Source of the DNA: AM-2324 sp042091035
GTDB taxonomy: Bacteria > Bacteroidota > Bacteroidia > Chitinophagales > Saprospiraceae
DNA: 42,618 bases
Direction of reading: 5' to 3'
Assembly (NCBI GenBank): GCA_042091035.1
Contig: JBELIG010000006.1
Coordinates: forward strand, 1 to 42,618
In this document: positions 26,701 to 36,414 of the stretch, one piece after another
Numbering within the stretch: the stretch's first letter is position 1
How the letters are laid out: the number at the start of each line of letters is the position of its first letter
Translations under genes and position numbers: made by a program
Notes under the pieces: model-generated
Told to the model about the DNA's origin: nothing
Database searches by the model: none
Seen by the model: the letters and a program-made list of their open reading frames with translations, nothing else

Positions 26701-28926
26701 ATGAACTACTCTAAACGGCTGATTTTATTTTTACTGGGTATCGCATTTTTATTCAATGCGTCTTGCTCGCTTTCTGAGGACTCCCCAGGTTTAACTGCAT
26801 TAACAGGTTTAAATCTTCTGGAGGACAAACAAGAAACACCTCCTTTGGATCAGAGCGGGATTAATTATTTTTGGACTTCCTTTCTAGACCTTGTAGATAT
26901 AGACACTGATGCAGATAAATTCGCATGGGCACCTGTATACTCAGGAAAAAATGTTGGTTACCTGCTGGCTGTGGAAGGACGTTTAGCAGAGGGCCATGAT
27001 GAGGCAAATGCTATTCGTTACAAAGGGGAGCGAATCTATAAACTGGCTAGTGGAAGATATGCCATGGAGTTGGAGGATAAACTTTATCTAGCCTCTTTCC
27101 CAACAGCCTTGCAAGCTATTGTCCAGGGTGATGGTGCCGATCTGCATTATGCGAATACTTTAAATGTAGATCAGTTGCTAAGGTATTGGTTACCAAATAT
27201 ACTTTCTCAAGAGATAAACGATAAAGGAACTGACCTTGTCTTAAGACCCAAAGATCGCTATAGTTGGGAGCTAGAAGTAGGAACAGGTTTTTTGGAACCG
27301 GATTCTTTGTTCAGTACAAAAGTTAAAACCTTAATCAAGGAGGGAGATTCATATTTTCGTTCAGTTGAGAAAAGCATAGAGGACTCCTATCAAGGCCAGG
27401 AAGATGCCTTTGTAGATCGATGTTTGATTTGGAGAGAATCTTCCTTGATGCTTATCTACGATAATAGTGCTGGGCATTTTTTATTTGATGAGGCTGATGT
27501 TCGAGATCGAAAGACGGTGTATGGTATGGCAGATATATTTCAACTTAATCAAGTTTGGAACTTGAGACTTAGTGACAATAGCAGCTATCAACTTGATGAT
27601 ATGTATGCTTTTGAGTGGGAAGGACTATTACTTTTAAGTCCTGAATACAAAATATTGGAATCTGTCTTATCACATTTGATTCTTGAAGAGACGGTACTTT
27701 CTTTGAGTGAACCTTGGAAAGAGTTAGGGGTGTTTTCAGTAAAGGACCTCGGAAATATGTTTAGCTCGGTATTTGAATTACCGACAAAGGTCTTAGGGCT
27801 ATTACCTGAAACAGGATTTTATACTTGTGTTTTAAGTGGGACTCATTTAGATTTTACTTATTCAGAAAAAGAGTCCCCTGTAAATCCAATATTAATTCAA
27901 CATTCCTTGAAGAATAATCAAGGCAGCGTATTTTCATTTTTTGACCAAAGAGCTAAGCTTTGTTTTTTATATCAGGACGATAATAACAGCTTAAATTGTA
28001 TAGATAAGAATGGCAGAGATCTTTGGCGAATTCCATTGGAAGAAAAGTTGTTAAGGTTTGATTGTGCTGACGATATTGGTCTACTTGGTTTTAAGAACAA
28101 GCTAGAATATCTAGATTTGAACACAGGTCTGCTCTTGGATTCTCCGGCACCTTTGGCTCTCTTTGATGCAGATACTTTTGGCTTGATTAACTATCCTGAC
28201 AGACCTGCACTTGAACATAAAATTTGGATCAAGGAAAAGGATGGTAGTTTAAAATTTTTAACGCTTGATCAACGTACAGAATGGCAATTAGCTCCTCTAT
28301 TCGATTCGCTGGATTGCTCGATTAGTCATTTTGGTTTTAGTGATACAATGGATTATGTTCTCCAATTCTGTGGGGATAGTCTTTACGGACAAAATATAAA
28401 TGGGAAACATTTGTTTGATCCCATTCCTTTGAAACAAAATACTTGGTCTAGCTTTCATGAACTTAAGGGGGTGGGGCTAAAAAGATTGATTTATCCAATG
28501 AACAATGGAAGAGTTCGAATAATAAATGAATTGGGGCAGTATTTTAATCTGATAGTTCAGGCCGATATGCAAGGCTTTTTATTAGGAAACATGGATGATG
28601 GGCCAAATCCAGAGTACATAGGGTATTCTAACCAAGAGATTTCAGTGTCTGGTTACAAGGGAAATACCTTTAAAGTTTTTTCGACCTATCTTTCTCAGGA
28701 GAAAATCGAAACGGTCAAATATGCTAGTACACCAAGGGGGCATTACCTCGCTTGTTTTAAGGATGGTGGCGTAGAGATATTAAATGAAGAGCTCGATGTA
28801 CTGGTTGCATTTGATTGTCCTGATTTTGAGCAGGCCTATTTTTATTTTAGTGACTTTGATTCTGCATTAGATCTAGTACTTTTGGATGGCGATAAGGTCC
28901 TCAATTTTATTCTAGAAGAGTTGTAG
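26701..28926 (+). CDS. Lipoprotein of unknown function, possible beta-propeller C-terminus
   Basis: A 741-residue lipoprotein. The lipobox cysteine is C22 (FLFNAS-C-SLSEDSPG), and an acidic stretch just after it suggests a surface-export signal in Bacteroidota. I do not recognise a catalytic motif. The C-terminal half contains repeated strand-like units such as LNCIDKNGRDLWRIPL, LEYLDLNTGLLL and VEILNEELDVLVAFDC, reminiscent of PQQ-type propeller blades. The N-terminal half is acidic, with DLVDIDTDADKF. Its 3' end overlaps the convergent ung gene by 15 bases. It may bind a surface ligand, but this is a guess. Confidence 0.6.
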   Translation: MNYSKRLILFLLGIAFLFNASCSLSEDSPGLTALTGLNLLEDKQETPPLDQSGINYFWTSFLDLVDIDTDADKFAWAPVYSGKNVGYLLAVEGRLAEGHDEANAIRYKGERIYKLASGRYAMELEDKLYLASFPTALQAIVQGDGADLHYANTLNVDQLLRYWLPNILSQEINDKGTDLVLRPKDRYSWELEVGTGFLEPDSLFSTKVKTLIKEGDSYFRSVEKSIEDSYQGQEDAFVDRCLIWRESSLMLIYDNSAGHFLFDEADVRDRKTVYGMADIFQLNQVWNLRLSDNSSYQLDDMYAFEWEGLLLLSPEYKILESVLSHLILEETVLSLSEPWKELGVFSVKDLGNMFSSVFELPTKVLGLLPETGFYTCVLSGTHLDFTYSEKESPVNPILIQHSLKNNQGSVFSFFDQRAKLCFLYQDDNNSLNCIDKNGRDLWRIPLEEKLLRFDCADDIGLLGFKNKLEYLDLNTGLLLDSPAPLALFDADTFGLINYPDRPALEHKIWIKEKDGSLKFLTLDQRTEWQLAPLFDSLDCSISHFGFSDTMDYVLQFCGDSLYGQNINGKHLFDPIPLKQNTWSSFHELKGVGLKRLIYPMNNGRVRIINELGQYFNLIVQADMQGFLLGNMDDGPNPEYIGYSNQEISVSGYKGNTFKVFSTYLSQEKIETVKYASTPRGHYLACFKDGGVEILNEELDVLVAFDCPDFEQAYFYFSDFDSALDLVLLDGDKVLNFILEEL

Positions 28927-29586
28927 TTGGGGAAGTGACCAGTCTATTTCTTCCATTCCATTACTTTGTAAGTATCTATTCGCTTGCGAAAAGTGTTTAC
29001 ACCCAAAAAAAGCACCTCTCGCAAGTGGAGAAGGGTGGCTTGCTTCGAGTATCAAATGATCATTTGAGTTTAGTAAGGCTGCCTTTCCCTTAGCGTAATT
29101 ACCCCAAAGCATAAATACCAGCCCTTTTTTCTTCTGTCCAATCAATTCTATACAAGTATCCGTAAATATTTGCCATCCTAACTTTTTGTGCGAAGCAGGT
29201 TTTTTATGTTCTACAGTCAAAATGGAGTTGAGCAATAAGACACCCTGTTTAGCCCAAGTTCTTAGGTCTCCGTGGGAGGAAGGGCTTATATTAAGGTCTG
29301 TTTGTATTTCTTTAAATATGTTTCTTAGTGAGGGAGGTACTTTTACATGATTAGGCACGGAGAAACTGAGTCCCATAGCTTCATGGGGTTTGTGGTAGGG
29401 GTCCTGCCCGAGGATAATAACTTTTGTTTTATGAAGTGGACAAAGTTCAAAAGCAGCAAAGATATCATCGGTTTTGGGATAGATTTTTTCGTCTGATTCT
29501 TTGAGCTGGGCTTTAATAGATTTAAAATAGGATTTTTCAAATTCTTCTTTGAGCAGCGCTTTCCAACCTGTTTCCTTTATGGTCAT
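28912..29586 (-). CDS. ung: Uracil-DNA glycosylase
   Basis: Removes uracil from DNA at the start of base-excision repair. The 224-residue protein has the family-1 catalytic block VIILGQDPYHKPHEAMGLSFS with the catalytic Asp, the LLLNSILTVEHKKPASH block, FMLWGNYAKGK, and the HPSPLARGAFFGCKHFSQAN DNA-binding loop with the catalytic His. The start ATG 29586 gives MTIKETGW, close to the usual family start. An upstream in-frame ATG (29703) would add 39 residues rich in Lys and Phe not seen in the family, so I reject it. It overlaps the 3' end of the convergent lipoprotein gene by 15 bases and is divergent from tRNA-Arg. Confidence 0.96.
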   Translation of the reverse strand: MTIKETGWKALLKEEFEKSYFKSIKAQLKESDEKIYPKTDDIFAAFELCPLHKTKVIILGQDPYHKPHEAMGLSFSVPNHVKVPPSLRNIFKEIQTDLNISPSSHGDLRTWAKQGVLLLNSILTVEHKKPASHKKLGWQIFTDTCIELIGQKKKGLVFMLWGNYAKGKAALLNSNDHLILEASHPSPLARGAFFGCKHFSQANRYLQSNGMEEIDWSLPQLQLF

Positions 29587-29737
29587 ATGTAAAAAATTGA
29601 ATTTCAAGTGTGAACGATTGCAAAATAGACTTTGTTTTGTCAACATACTTAGCGGCTCAATAAAAAAAATAAATTTCAATGAACATTTCTTTTTATTTTT
29701 CATTGGAGTTGCTATTTTTGCGTTGCCTTATAAAAAA

Positions 29738-29811
29738 GGGCTCGTAGCTCAGCTGGATAGAGCACCTCCCTTCTAAGGAGGCGGTCATAGGTTCGAATCC
29801 TATCGGGCTCA
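29738..29811 (+). tRNA. tRNA-Arg (anticodon UCU)
   Basis: A 74-base cloverleaf: acceptor arm GGGCTCG (29738-29744) with CGGGCTC (29804-29810) and discriminator A 29811. The D arm is GCTC/GAGC, the anticodon stem CCTCC/GGAGG with loop CTTCTAA (anticodon TCT at 29772-29774), and the T arm ATAGG/CCTAT with loop TTCGAAT. CCA is not encoded. A -7-like TATTTTTG lies at 29713-29720. Confidence 0.96.
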
Positions 29812-29823
29812 CTTGAAGCTTAA

Positions 29824-29856
29824 GAGTCAACATAGAAATGTTGGCTCTTTTTTTTT
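29824..29856 (+). terminator. Intrinsic terminator after tRNA-Arg
   Basis: GAGTCAACAT (29824-29833) pairs with ATGTTGGCTC (29838-29847), with one T-G pair and a 4-base loop, followed by nine T. The rest of the 300-base space up to 30112 is AT-rich with no gene; it ends with CATTTTTG at 30072-30079, a near-match to the TAnnTTTG box ahead of the next gene. Confidence 0.9.
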
Positions 29857-30112
29857 GTTTTTTCAGTTCCTTTCTATTGATTCCTATTGACAGGTAAATC
29901 TTTACAACACATCTCGGTTTTGGTTGACGGTAAAAAAAAACTACTAACAGTATAGGTTTTTTGTGCTTCTGTAAGTGTTTGTTTTTCAGTCTTTTTGGAT
30001 TGGTTTTTTAGTTTTTTTACGAGTTAACCAATATTTAACACAGGCTTAATCTACGGTTATTATTTAAGCTCCATTTTTGCATCATATCAAACAATCAAAA
30101 AAGCTCTTAATT

Positions 30113-31333
30113 ATGAACTTTAGAATTTTTGCTGCTACTGCAATCGTTTTCTCAATGCTTTTTACAGCATGTTCGTCTGATGATGAGGTAATCACTCCAG
30201 TTGATCCAGTAGATCCTGTAACTGACGAAGTAATTGTATCTGAAAATATTACTACAGATACAGAATGGTGTGACAATGTTTATGTATTAGGAGGTAGAAT
30301 TGCTGTTGAAGCTGGTGCTACTCTGACTATCTGTCCAGGAACAATCGTAAAAGGACAAGCTGGTACAGGTGTAAACGCAACTGCTCTTTTAGTGGCAAGA
30401 GGTGCTATGCTAATGGCTGAAGGTACTGCTGATGCTCCTATCATTTTTACATCTGTAGCTGATAATATTTCTGTTGACAATATTGCAGCTGGAGAATTTG
30501 CAAGTCCAAACCTAGATCCTGATTTCAACGGTCTTTGGGGAGGTGTTATCGTTCTAGGTAATGCTACAATTTCTGCATCAAATGATAACGATGAAGACGT
30601 TAGTGAAGTACAGATTGAAGGTATTCCTTCTTCTGATCCTAATGGTCTTTACGGTGGTAACAATGATGAAGATAACTCAGGTGTAATGACTTATATCTCA
30701 ATCCGTCACGGTGGAGCAAATATTGGTGAAGGTAACGAAATCAATGGCTTAACACTAGGTGGTGTAGGATCAGGTACAGTAATTTCTAATATAGAAGTTG
30801 TTGCAAACCAAGATGATGGTATCGAGTGGTTCGGTGGTACTGTTGATGTTTCAAATGCAGTTGTATGGAATGCTGGTGATGATGCAATCGATACTGACCA
30901 AGCGTGGGCTGGTACACTTGACAACTTTGTAGTTGTAACTCCTTCAGGTTCTTGTTTCGAGTTAGATGGTCCAGAAGGAACATACGTTGCTCGTCACACT
31001 ATCCAAAACGGAACTGTTGCGGCTATTTTCGGTGGCAGAGTAATTGGAGGTTCATTAATCGATACAGATAACGGTACTCCTGTAGATATGAAGAATGTTC
31101 ACTTCTTAGCTCCTCTAGATGACGGAGGTGACTTCTTAACAATGACTGATGATGAGGTTGCTGCTGCGACTTTCGAAAACGTAACTTTTGCTACTGATGA
31201 GTCTAACTTGGCTGCGATCATGGAGCAAGGAGGTGCAATCCCTGCAGGTATCTCTGCTGGTGGATCATCTAAAGCTGACGTTTCTGGTTTAGGATGGACA
31301 TGGGCTGGTATTGCAGGTGGTTTAAATTTCTAA
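30113..31333 (+). CDS. Surface lipoprotein, probable right-handed beta-helix, TonB-receptor partner
   Basis: A 406-residue lipoprotein with lipobox cysteine C20 (MLFTAC-SSDDEVITP). The SSDDE after the cysteine resembles the surface-export signal of Bacteroidota lipoproteins. A Pro/Val/Asp linker (VDPVDPV) leads to a repetitive domain rich in Gly and Asp. Segments such as WGGVIVLGNATIS, LYGGNNDEDNSGVMTYISIR, EINGLTLGGVGSGTVISNIEV and DDGIEWFGGTVDVSNAVVWN suggest parallel beta-helix turns. Genes of this type often precede a TonB-dependent receptor in Bacteroidota. It may bind the substrate like a SusD protein, but the ligand is unknown. ATG 30113 is chosen because it starts the signal peptide. 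Confidence 0.72.
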   Translation: MNFRIFAATAIVFSMLFTACSSDDEVITPVDPVDPVTDEVIVSENITTDTEWCDNVYVLGGRIAVEAGATLTICPGTIVKGQAGTGVNATALLVARGAMLMAEGTADAPIIFTSVADNISVDNIAAGEFASPNLDPDFNGLWGGVIVLGNATISASNDNDEDVSEVQIEGIPSSDPNGLYGGNNDEDNSGVMTYISIRHGGANIGEGNEINGLTLGGVGSGTVISNIEVVANQDDGIEWFGGTVDVSNAVVWNAGDDAIDTDQAWAGTLDNFVVVTPSGSCFELDGPEGTYVARHTIQNGTVAAIFGGRVIGGSLIDTDNGTPVDMKNVHFLAPLDDGGDFLTMTDDEVAAATFENVTFATDESNLAAIMEQGGAIPAGISAGGSSKADVSGLGWTWAGIAGGLNF

Positions 31334-31373
31334 ATCCATTAAAAGAATATCTATTATAATAATAGAATATATA

Positions 31374-31410
31374 GGTGGAAAGAGCTAAATATCATTTGGT
31401 TCTTTCCACC
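31374..31410 (+). other. Intergenic hairpin between the lipoprotein and TonB receptor genes
   Basis: GGTGGAAAGA (31374-31383) and TCTTTCCACC (31401-31410) are a perfect 10-bp inverted repeat with a 17-base loop. Only ATTTTG follows, so termination would be partial. It may set a higher lipoprotein to receptor ratio. Confidence 0.7.
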
Positions 31411-31437
31411 ATTTTGTAGTATAAAAACAAAGACATT

Positions 31438-34326
31438 ATGAAGCAGATTGTAACACTTGTGCTTTTTATCTTTTCAAGTTTAGTAGCTTTTTCTAACGAT
31501 ACTCAGGGAATCATCCGTGGGACAATTATCGAAGATGCAACAGGCCTAACGGTTATTGGTGCAAACATTATGGTTAATGAATTGGGTACAGGAACCACCA
31601 CCGATTTGGATGGTGCTTTCGCACTTTCATTAGCACCAGGAAGCTATACTTTCACAATTACTTATGTCGGATTTGAAGATATCCTTATTAAAGATGTGGA
31701 AGTAAAACCAGCAGAGACTAGTGTTCTCGGCGAAATCAGAATGCAGGATTCTGCGCTTCAACTCAAAGAAGTTGTAATTTCTGCAAAAGCAGTTCGTACT
31801 ACAGAGGCTGCTTTGGTCACTATCAAACGTAAGACTCCAGCAATGATCGATGGTATCTCTGCATCACTAATGAAATTGACAGGTGATGGATCTGCTGTAG
31901 AAGCAGCACAAAGAGTAACTGGAGTATCTATCGAAGGCGGCAAGTATGTTTACGTTCGTGGACTTGGTGACCGATACTCAAAAACAACCCTAAATGGTGT
32001 TGATATTCCTGGATTGGATCCAGATAGAAACACTATCCAAATGGATATTTTTCCTACTTCTTTACTAAACAATATTATTGTTAGTAAAAACTTTACAGCT
32101 GAAATGCCTGCTGACTTTACAGGTGGATTAATTAACCTGGAGACTAAGGATTTTCCAGAAGATAAGATTATGTCTGCTTCTGTAAGTTTTGGCTACAACC
32201 CTTCAATGAACCTAAACAATGAATTTTTAACCTACCAGGGAAGCTCAACGGATTGGTTGGGTTTTGATAATGGTGCAAGAGGTCTTCCTGCTGGTGCAAG
32301 AGCTCAAAATATACCGATTGCATTTTCAAGTCAATATTCTGCGGATCAGGTAAATGCATTTGTTTCAGATTTTAGCCCAGTTCTGGGTACTGAGACAAGC
32401 ACTTCATTCTTGGATTATTCTGCAAGCTTCACATTTGGTAACCAAAAGAAGATTGGTGGAGCTGATTCAAATGTAGACAAAGGAACATTAGGTTATATGG
32501 TTTCTTTATCCTACAAGAATGACTACACTCAATATGATGATTATTTCAATGGAGAGTATCAACGATTTGCTCAATCGGATGCTTATGAATTGAGATATGC
32601 AAATACTCAGGATGGTACAGTAGCAGAGCAAAGCACTGTAATTGGAGCCTTAGCAGTACTTGCTTACAAAAAGAAATACTCAAAAATACGCCTTACCGCA
32701 ATGCGTTTGCAAAATGGTGATAAACGTGCAGGACAATTTAATATTGATAATAGTGGTGATGCTGTTGGACAGTCTGGTTATTTAGGTATTCGTGATAATC
32801 TGGAGTACAATCAGCGTTCTCTTTCCAATATCCTTCTAAATGGAGTTCATAAATTCCGTAATAACGGATGGACACTGGATTGGAGAGTATCGCCAACACT
32901 ATCTACATCTGATGATCCGGATATTCGTGTAGCAGGTCTTTCTGTTGGAGGTCCTCAAGGATATCAGATTAATGCGGGTGAAGTTGGTAATCCTCAACGT
33001 GTGTGGAGATCACTAAGTGAAACTAATATTGTCGGGAAAGCTGATATTACTAAAAAATACAAATTTAAGAATAATGATGCTAAGCTTAAGTTTGGTAGTA
33101 GTTATTCTTACAAGGTGAGAGATTACGAAATCCTTACTTATAACTGGGTAAATGTTGGGGGTCAGCTTCAATTCGATGAATATGACTTAGGTTTCTTGAT
33201 GTCTCCTGAGAATATTTATCCAAATGGATTGAATGTTTATTATCAGTCAGGTAATGGAAATCCAAATCCAAATGCATATAATTCTTACGCTACAAATATG
33301 GCATTCTATGTTTCAAATGAAGCAGAATTATTACCTAAGGTGAATGTGGTTTTTGGTCTTCGTGGTGAAAACTTTACTCAATTCCATACGGGTGGATCTG
33401 GAGATAATTTCTTAGATAATGAAAAAGTGTTGGAAGCATTTGATTTATTCCCATCTGCAAATCTAGTTTATGCTGTGACGGAAAATATGAATTTCCGTAT
33501 GGCTTACTCTAAGACCATTGCAAGACCTTCTTTCAAAGAACTTTCTTTTGCTCAGATCATCGATCCGCTTTCAAACAGAATATTCAACGGTAGTTTGTTT
33601 GATTCTTATAGTGATTGGGATGGTAACCTGGTTGAAACAAGAATCAACAACTTTGATGTTCGTTGGGAATTGTTCCAAAATAGAGGTCAAATGTTTTCAG
33701 TAAGTGGATTCTACAAGCAGTTTGAAAATCCAATAGAGCTTGTTCGTATTCCTGAATCTCAGACCAGTGCAGATTTTCAACCAAGAAACGTTGGTGATGG
33801 TGAGTTGTATGGAGTAGAATTCGAGGTAAGAAAGAGTTTGGAGTTTATTTCTGCATCGCTTAAGAACTTGAGCTTCAATACAAATATCACTTTTGTTGAA
33901 TCTCGAATTGATATGACAGACAGAGAGTTTAATTCTCGTTTGAATTATGAGCGTGTAGGTGAGACAGTAAGTAATACAAGGCAAATGGCCGGTCAATCTC
34001 CATTCGTGGTGAACTTTGGTCTAGTATACAATAATCCGGATGCAGGTTTAGATGCTGGATTATTTTTTAATGTAAAAGGTAAGACTTTGGAAATCGTAAG
34101 TTCAGGTTTATATCCTGACGTTTACTTGAATTCTTTCAACAGTCTAAACTTCAGTATCAACAAGAAAGTTGGTAAAGATCAAAATACAACAATTGATTTA
34201 AAAGCATCAAATCTGTTAAATGATAGTGTAGAACGTGTGTTCTCATCTTACAATGCAGCAGATCAATACTTCACAAGATATAGCCCAGGAATATCATTCA
34301 GTCTGGGATTAAGTCATAAGTTCTAA
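31438..34326 (+). CDS. TonB-dependent outer membrane receptor
   Basis: A 962-residue transporter of the outer membrane. After a signal peptide (about residues 1-19) comes a carboxypeptidase-regulatory-like domain (about 23-105, GIIRGTIIEDATGLTVIGANI). The plug domain follows (about 130-250), with VSIEGGKYVYVRGLGDRYSK, TTLNGVDIPGLDPDR and FTAEMPADFTGGLINLETKD. The remainder is a beta barrel with alternating aromatic strands and a terminal SFSLGLSHKF. It has no SusD-type partner next to it; the lipoprotein upstream takes that position. The substrate is not predictable. An intrinsic terminator follows. Confidence 0.92.
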   Translation: MKQIVTLVLFIFSSLVAFSNDTQGIIRGTIIEDATGLTVIGANIMVNELGTGTTTDLDGAFALSLAPGSYTFTITYVGFEDILIKDVEVKPAETSVLGEIRMQDSALQLKEVVISAKAVRTTEAALVTIKRKTPAMIDGISASLMKLTGDGSAVEAAQRVTGVSIEGGKYVYVRGLGDRYSKTTLNGVDIPGLDPDRNTIQMDIFPTSLLNNIIVSKNFTAEMPADFTGGLINLETKDFPEDKIMSASVSFGYNPSMNLNNEFLTYQGSSTDWLGFDNGARGLPAGARAQNIPIAFSSQYSADQVNAFVSDFSPVLGTETSTSFLDYSASFTFGNQKKIGGADSNVDKGTLGYMVSLSYKNDYTQYDDYFNGEYQRFAQSDAYELRYANTQDGTVAEQSTVIGALAVLAYKKKYSKIRLTAMRLQNGDKRAGQFNIDNSGDAVGQSGYLGIRDNLEYNQRSLSNILLNGVHKFRNNGWTLDWRVSPTLSTSDDPDIRVAGLSVGGPQGYQINAGEVGNPQRVWRSLSETNIVGKADITKKYKFKNNDAKLKFGSSYSYKVRDYEILTYNWVNVGGQLQFDEYDLGFLMSPENIYPNGLNVYYQSGNGNPNPNAYNSYATNMAFYVSNEAELLPKVNVVFGLRGENFTQFHTGGSGDNFLDNEKVLEAFDLFPSANLVYAVTENMNFRMAYSKTIARPSFKELSFAQIIDPLSNRIFNGSLFDSYSDWDGNLVETRINNFDVRWELFQNRGQMFSVSGFYKQFENPIELVRIPESQTSADFQPRNVGDGELYGVEFEVRKSLEFISASLKNLSFNTNITFVESRIDMTDREFNSRLNYERVGETVSNTRQMAGQSPFVVNFGLVYNNPDAGLDAGLFFNVKGKTLEIVSSGLYPDVYLNSFNSLNFSINKKVGKDQNTTIDLKASNLLNDSVERVFSSYNAADQYFTRYSPGISFSLGLSHKF

Positions 34327-34354
34327 ACTTATATTTATACTACATTTTTTCCAT

Positions 34355-34387
34355 AAAGGTCAACTTCTACCAAAGTTGACCTTTTTT
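34355..34387 (+). terminator. Intrinsic terminator after the TonB receptor
   Basis: GGTCAACTT (34358-34366) and AAGTTGACC (34373-34381) form a perfect stem with a 6-base loop, followed by TTTTTT. It separates the receptor from the GH63 gene. Confidence 0.9.
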
Positions 34388-34467
34388 AGTATTCTATAAA
34401 GTCGACATTAAACTTTAAAAAGTATATTTTAAAGGAATAGCTAAGCGGTTTCAAAATCTATTCTGAT

Positions 34468-36414
34468 ATGCTAAAACATCTCTTTTACACAATGCTTCCG
34501 GTGTTACTGTTTATCTCTTGTGATGTTGAAAAATTGGTACATACAGAGGAGAACACTTCTGTTCTAGAGAGCAAGCTGTTGGATTATAAAATATCACCCG
34601 AATCGAAGTTTGATAAAAATGGCTTGATGTTTTCTGATCAAGGGGCTTGGTATGCTTATGGTCTTTCAGATAATACTAGACAAGTTGGTTTTTCAGGTCC
34701 CTTCCTAATGACACAAGAAAATGGAGTTTGGCTATCCAATGCTTTGCTAAGTTTAGAGATCGAGGGACTGCAATGGGATACCGTGGTTACCAATGCGTAT
34801 TCTAGTCATTTAGAACAGGAATTTAGATCCGAACAATTAAGCTTGACCCAGCAACTTGTTTTTGCATCAGCGCATTCAGCCTATATAAATACTACCATAA
34901 TAAACCATTCACCAAATGCATTGATCGTCGATTATTTCTGGAAGGTGAATGAAGTCTGGGCCGATGGCATGGAAACCAAACGAACTGACAAGGGTTTGGA
35001 GATTTATTCATCTTTGTCAGAGGCAATAGGTTTCATAGACTTCAAAGATACCAGAGAACAACTTCGATTAAGATCGGGAGATTCTTTGAATCTGTTGGTT
35101 TCCCAAAGTTTTGTTTTTCCCGAATATTTGGAGTCTTTCACACAGGAGGAACTTAGTTTGAATACATTTAATCAAAGCCTGAAAGAAAGACAGGAAGAGA
35201 AGCATCATGAGTTAGTTGATTTAGAGCAAATGATAAAACCTCAATTCTCAGATCCTGTTTATATGACTTTATTGGCCAAATCAAAACTCAGCTTACAAAA
35301 TAATTGGAGAGTGCCAGCAGGTAGCATCAAACATGCAGGATTGTTTCCTTCTTATCATTATAAATGGTTTAATGGTTTTTGGTCCTGGGATAGTTGGAAA
35401 CATGCAGTAGGACTGAGCTATTATGACCTTGAATTAGCGAAAGAGCAGGTTCGGCTCATGTTTGCCTTTCAGGAAGAAGATGGTTTTGTCCCCGATGTAG
35501 TCTTTAGAGATACTACTATTGAAAAACATAACTACAGAGATACCAAGCCTCCCTTAGCAAGCTGGGCAGTGTATAAGATTTTTAAGCAATCTGCTGATCT
35601 CGATTTTGTAAAAATGATGTATCCGAAGCTCAAGCAATATCACAATTGGTGGTACAGGGACAGAGACCATGATCAGGATGGAATCTGTGAATACGGATCC
35701 ACGGATGGTAGCCTGATCGCTGCCAAATGGGAGAGCGGTATGGATAATGCGGTGCGCTTCGATGATGCTGTAATCTTACAGAATGGGCCGACTGCCTTTT
35801 CTCTCAATCAGGAGTCTGTGGATTTGAATGCCTATTTATATCTGGAAAAGATACTTCTTAGTGAATTAGCAGAAAGTCTAGGTTTAGAAGCTGATGCAGA
35901 GGACTTTTCCAATCAAGCATACATTCTCAAAGAAAAAATCAATAATCAATTCTATGATACCACCGATGGTTGGTATTATGATACTGATATCAGTGGTACT
36001 TCTTTGATTAAGGTGAAAGCTTGTGAAGGCTGGATTCCACTTTGGACGAAGGTGGCCAATCAGGATCAAGCAAATGCAGTGAAGACTACTATGCTGGATA
36101 TCAATCATTTTTTGACTAAGGTGCCCTTGCAAACTCTCAGTGTATCTCATCCTGAGTTCAATCCCCAGAAGGGATACTGGCGAGGACCAAATTGGCTGGA
36201 TCAGGCCTACTTCGGAGTTCAAGGTTTACGAAATTATGGATTTGAAAAAGAGGCAGATCAATTAACATTGACTATTTTAGAAGGTGCAGAAGGGTTATTG
36301 GATAAAGGGACTTCCATTCGGGAGAACTATCATCCGGTAACAGGGGAAGGTTTGAATGCTCACAACTTTAGCTGGACTGCAGCACATATTATTATGCTAT
36401 TAGTAAAGGAATAA
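34468..36414 (+). CDS. YgjK-like GH63 alpha-glucosidase, lipoprotein
   Basis: A 648-residue lipoprotein (lipobox cysteine C18, LLFIS-C-DVEK) with the (alpha/alpha)6 barrel of glycoside hydrolase family 63. Stretches match E. coli YgjK closely: FWSWDSWKHAV, LAKEQVRLMFAFQEEDGFVP, RDTKPPLASWAVYKIF, MYPKLKQYHNWWYRDRDHD and WESGMDNAVRFDDAV. The likely catalytic pair is D426 (WESGMD) and E619 in RENYHPVTGEGLNAHNFSW. From memory, YgjK prefers alpha-linked glucosyl disaccharides, including glucosyl-alpha-1,2-galactose. The stop codon is followed directly by the ATG of the next gene, so the two proteins are co-expressed. The exact substrate is not shown by sequence. Confidence 0.85.
   Translation: MLKHLFYTMLPVLLFISCDVEKLVHTEENTSVLESKLLDYKISPESKFDKNGLMFSDQGAWYAYGLSDNTRQVGFSGPFLMTQENGVWLSNALLSLEIEGLQWDTVVTNAYSSHLEQEFRSEQLSLTQQLVFASAHSAYINTTIINHSPNALIVDYFWKVNEVWADGMETKRTDKGLEIYSSLSEAIGFIDFKDTREQLRLRSGDSLNLLVSQSFVFPEYLESFTQEELSLNTFNQSLKERQEEKHHELVDLEQMIKPQFSDPVYMTLLAKSKLSLQNNWRVPAGSIKHAGLFPSYHYKWFNGFWSWDSWKHAVGLSYYDLELAKEQVRLMFAFQEEDGFVPDVVFRDTTIEKHNYRDTKPPLASWAVYKIFKQSADLDFVKMMYPKLKQYHNWWYRDRDHDQDGICEYGSTDGSLIAAKWESGMDNAVRFDDAVILQNGPTAFSLNQESVDLNAYLYLEKILLSELAESLGLEADAEDFSNQAYILKEKINNQFYDTTDGWYYDTDISGTSLIKVKACEGWIPLWTKVANQDQANAVKTTMLDINHFLTKVPLQTLSVSHPEFNPQKGYWRGPNWLDQAYFGVQGLRNYGFEKEADQLTLTILEGAEGLLDKGTSIRENYHPVTGEGLNAHNFSWTAAHIIMLLVKE

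Noticed and set aside
29587..29703. 39-residue N-terminal extension of Ung
   Set aside because: The extra sequence is AT-rich, unlike the family, and overlaps the likely ung promoter region.
29791..29870. Integration site at the tRNA-Arg 3' end
   Set aside because: I found no repeated copy of the tRNA end and no integrase gene in the window.
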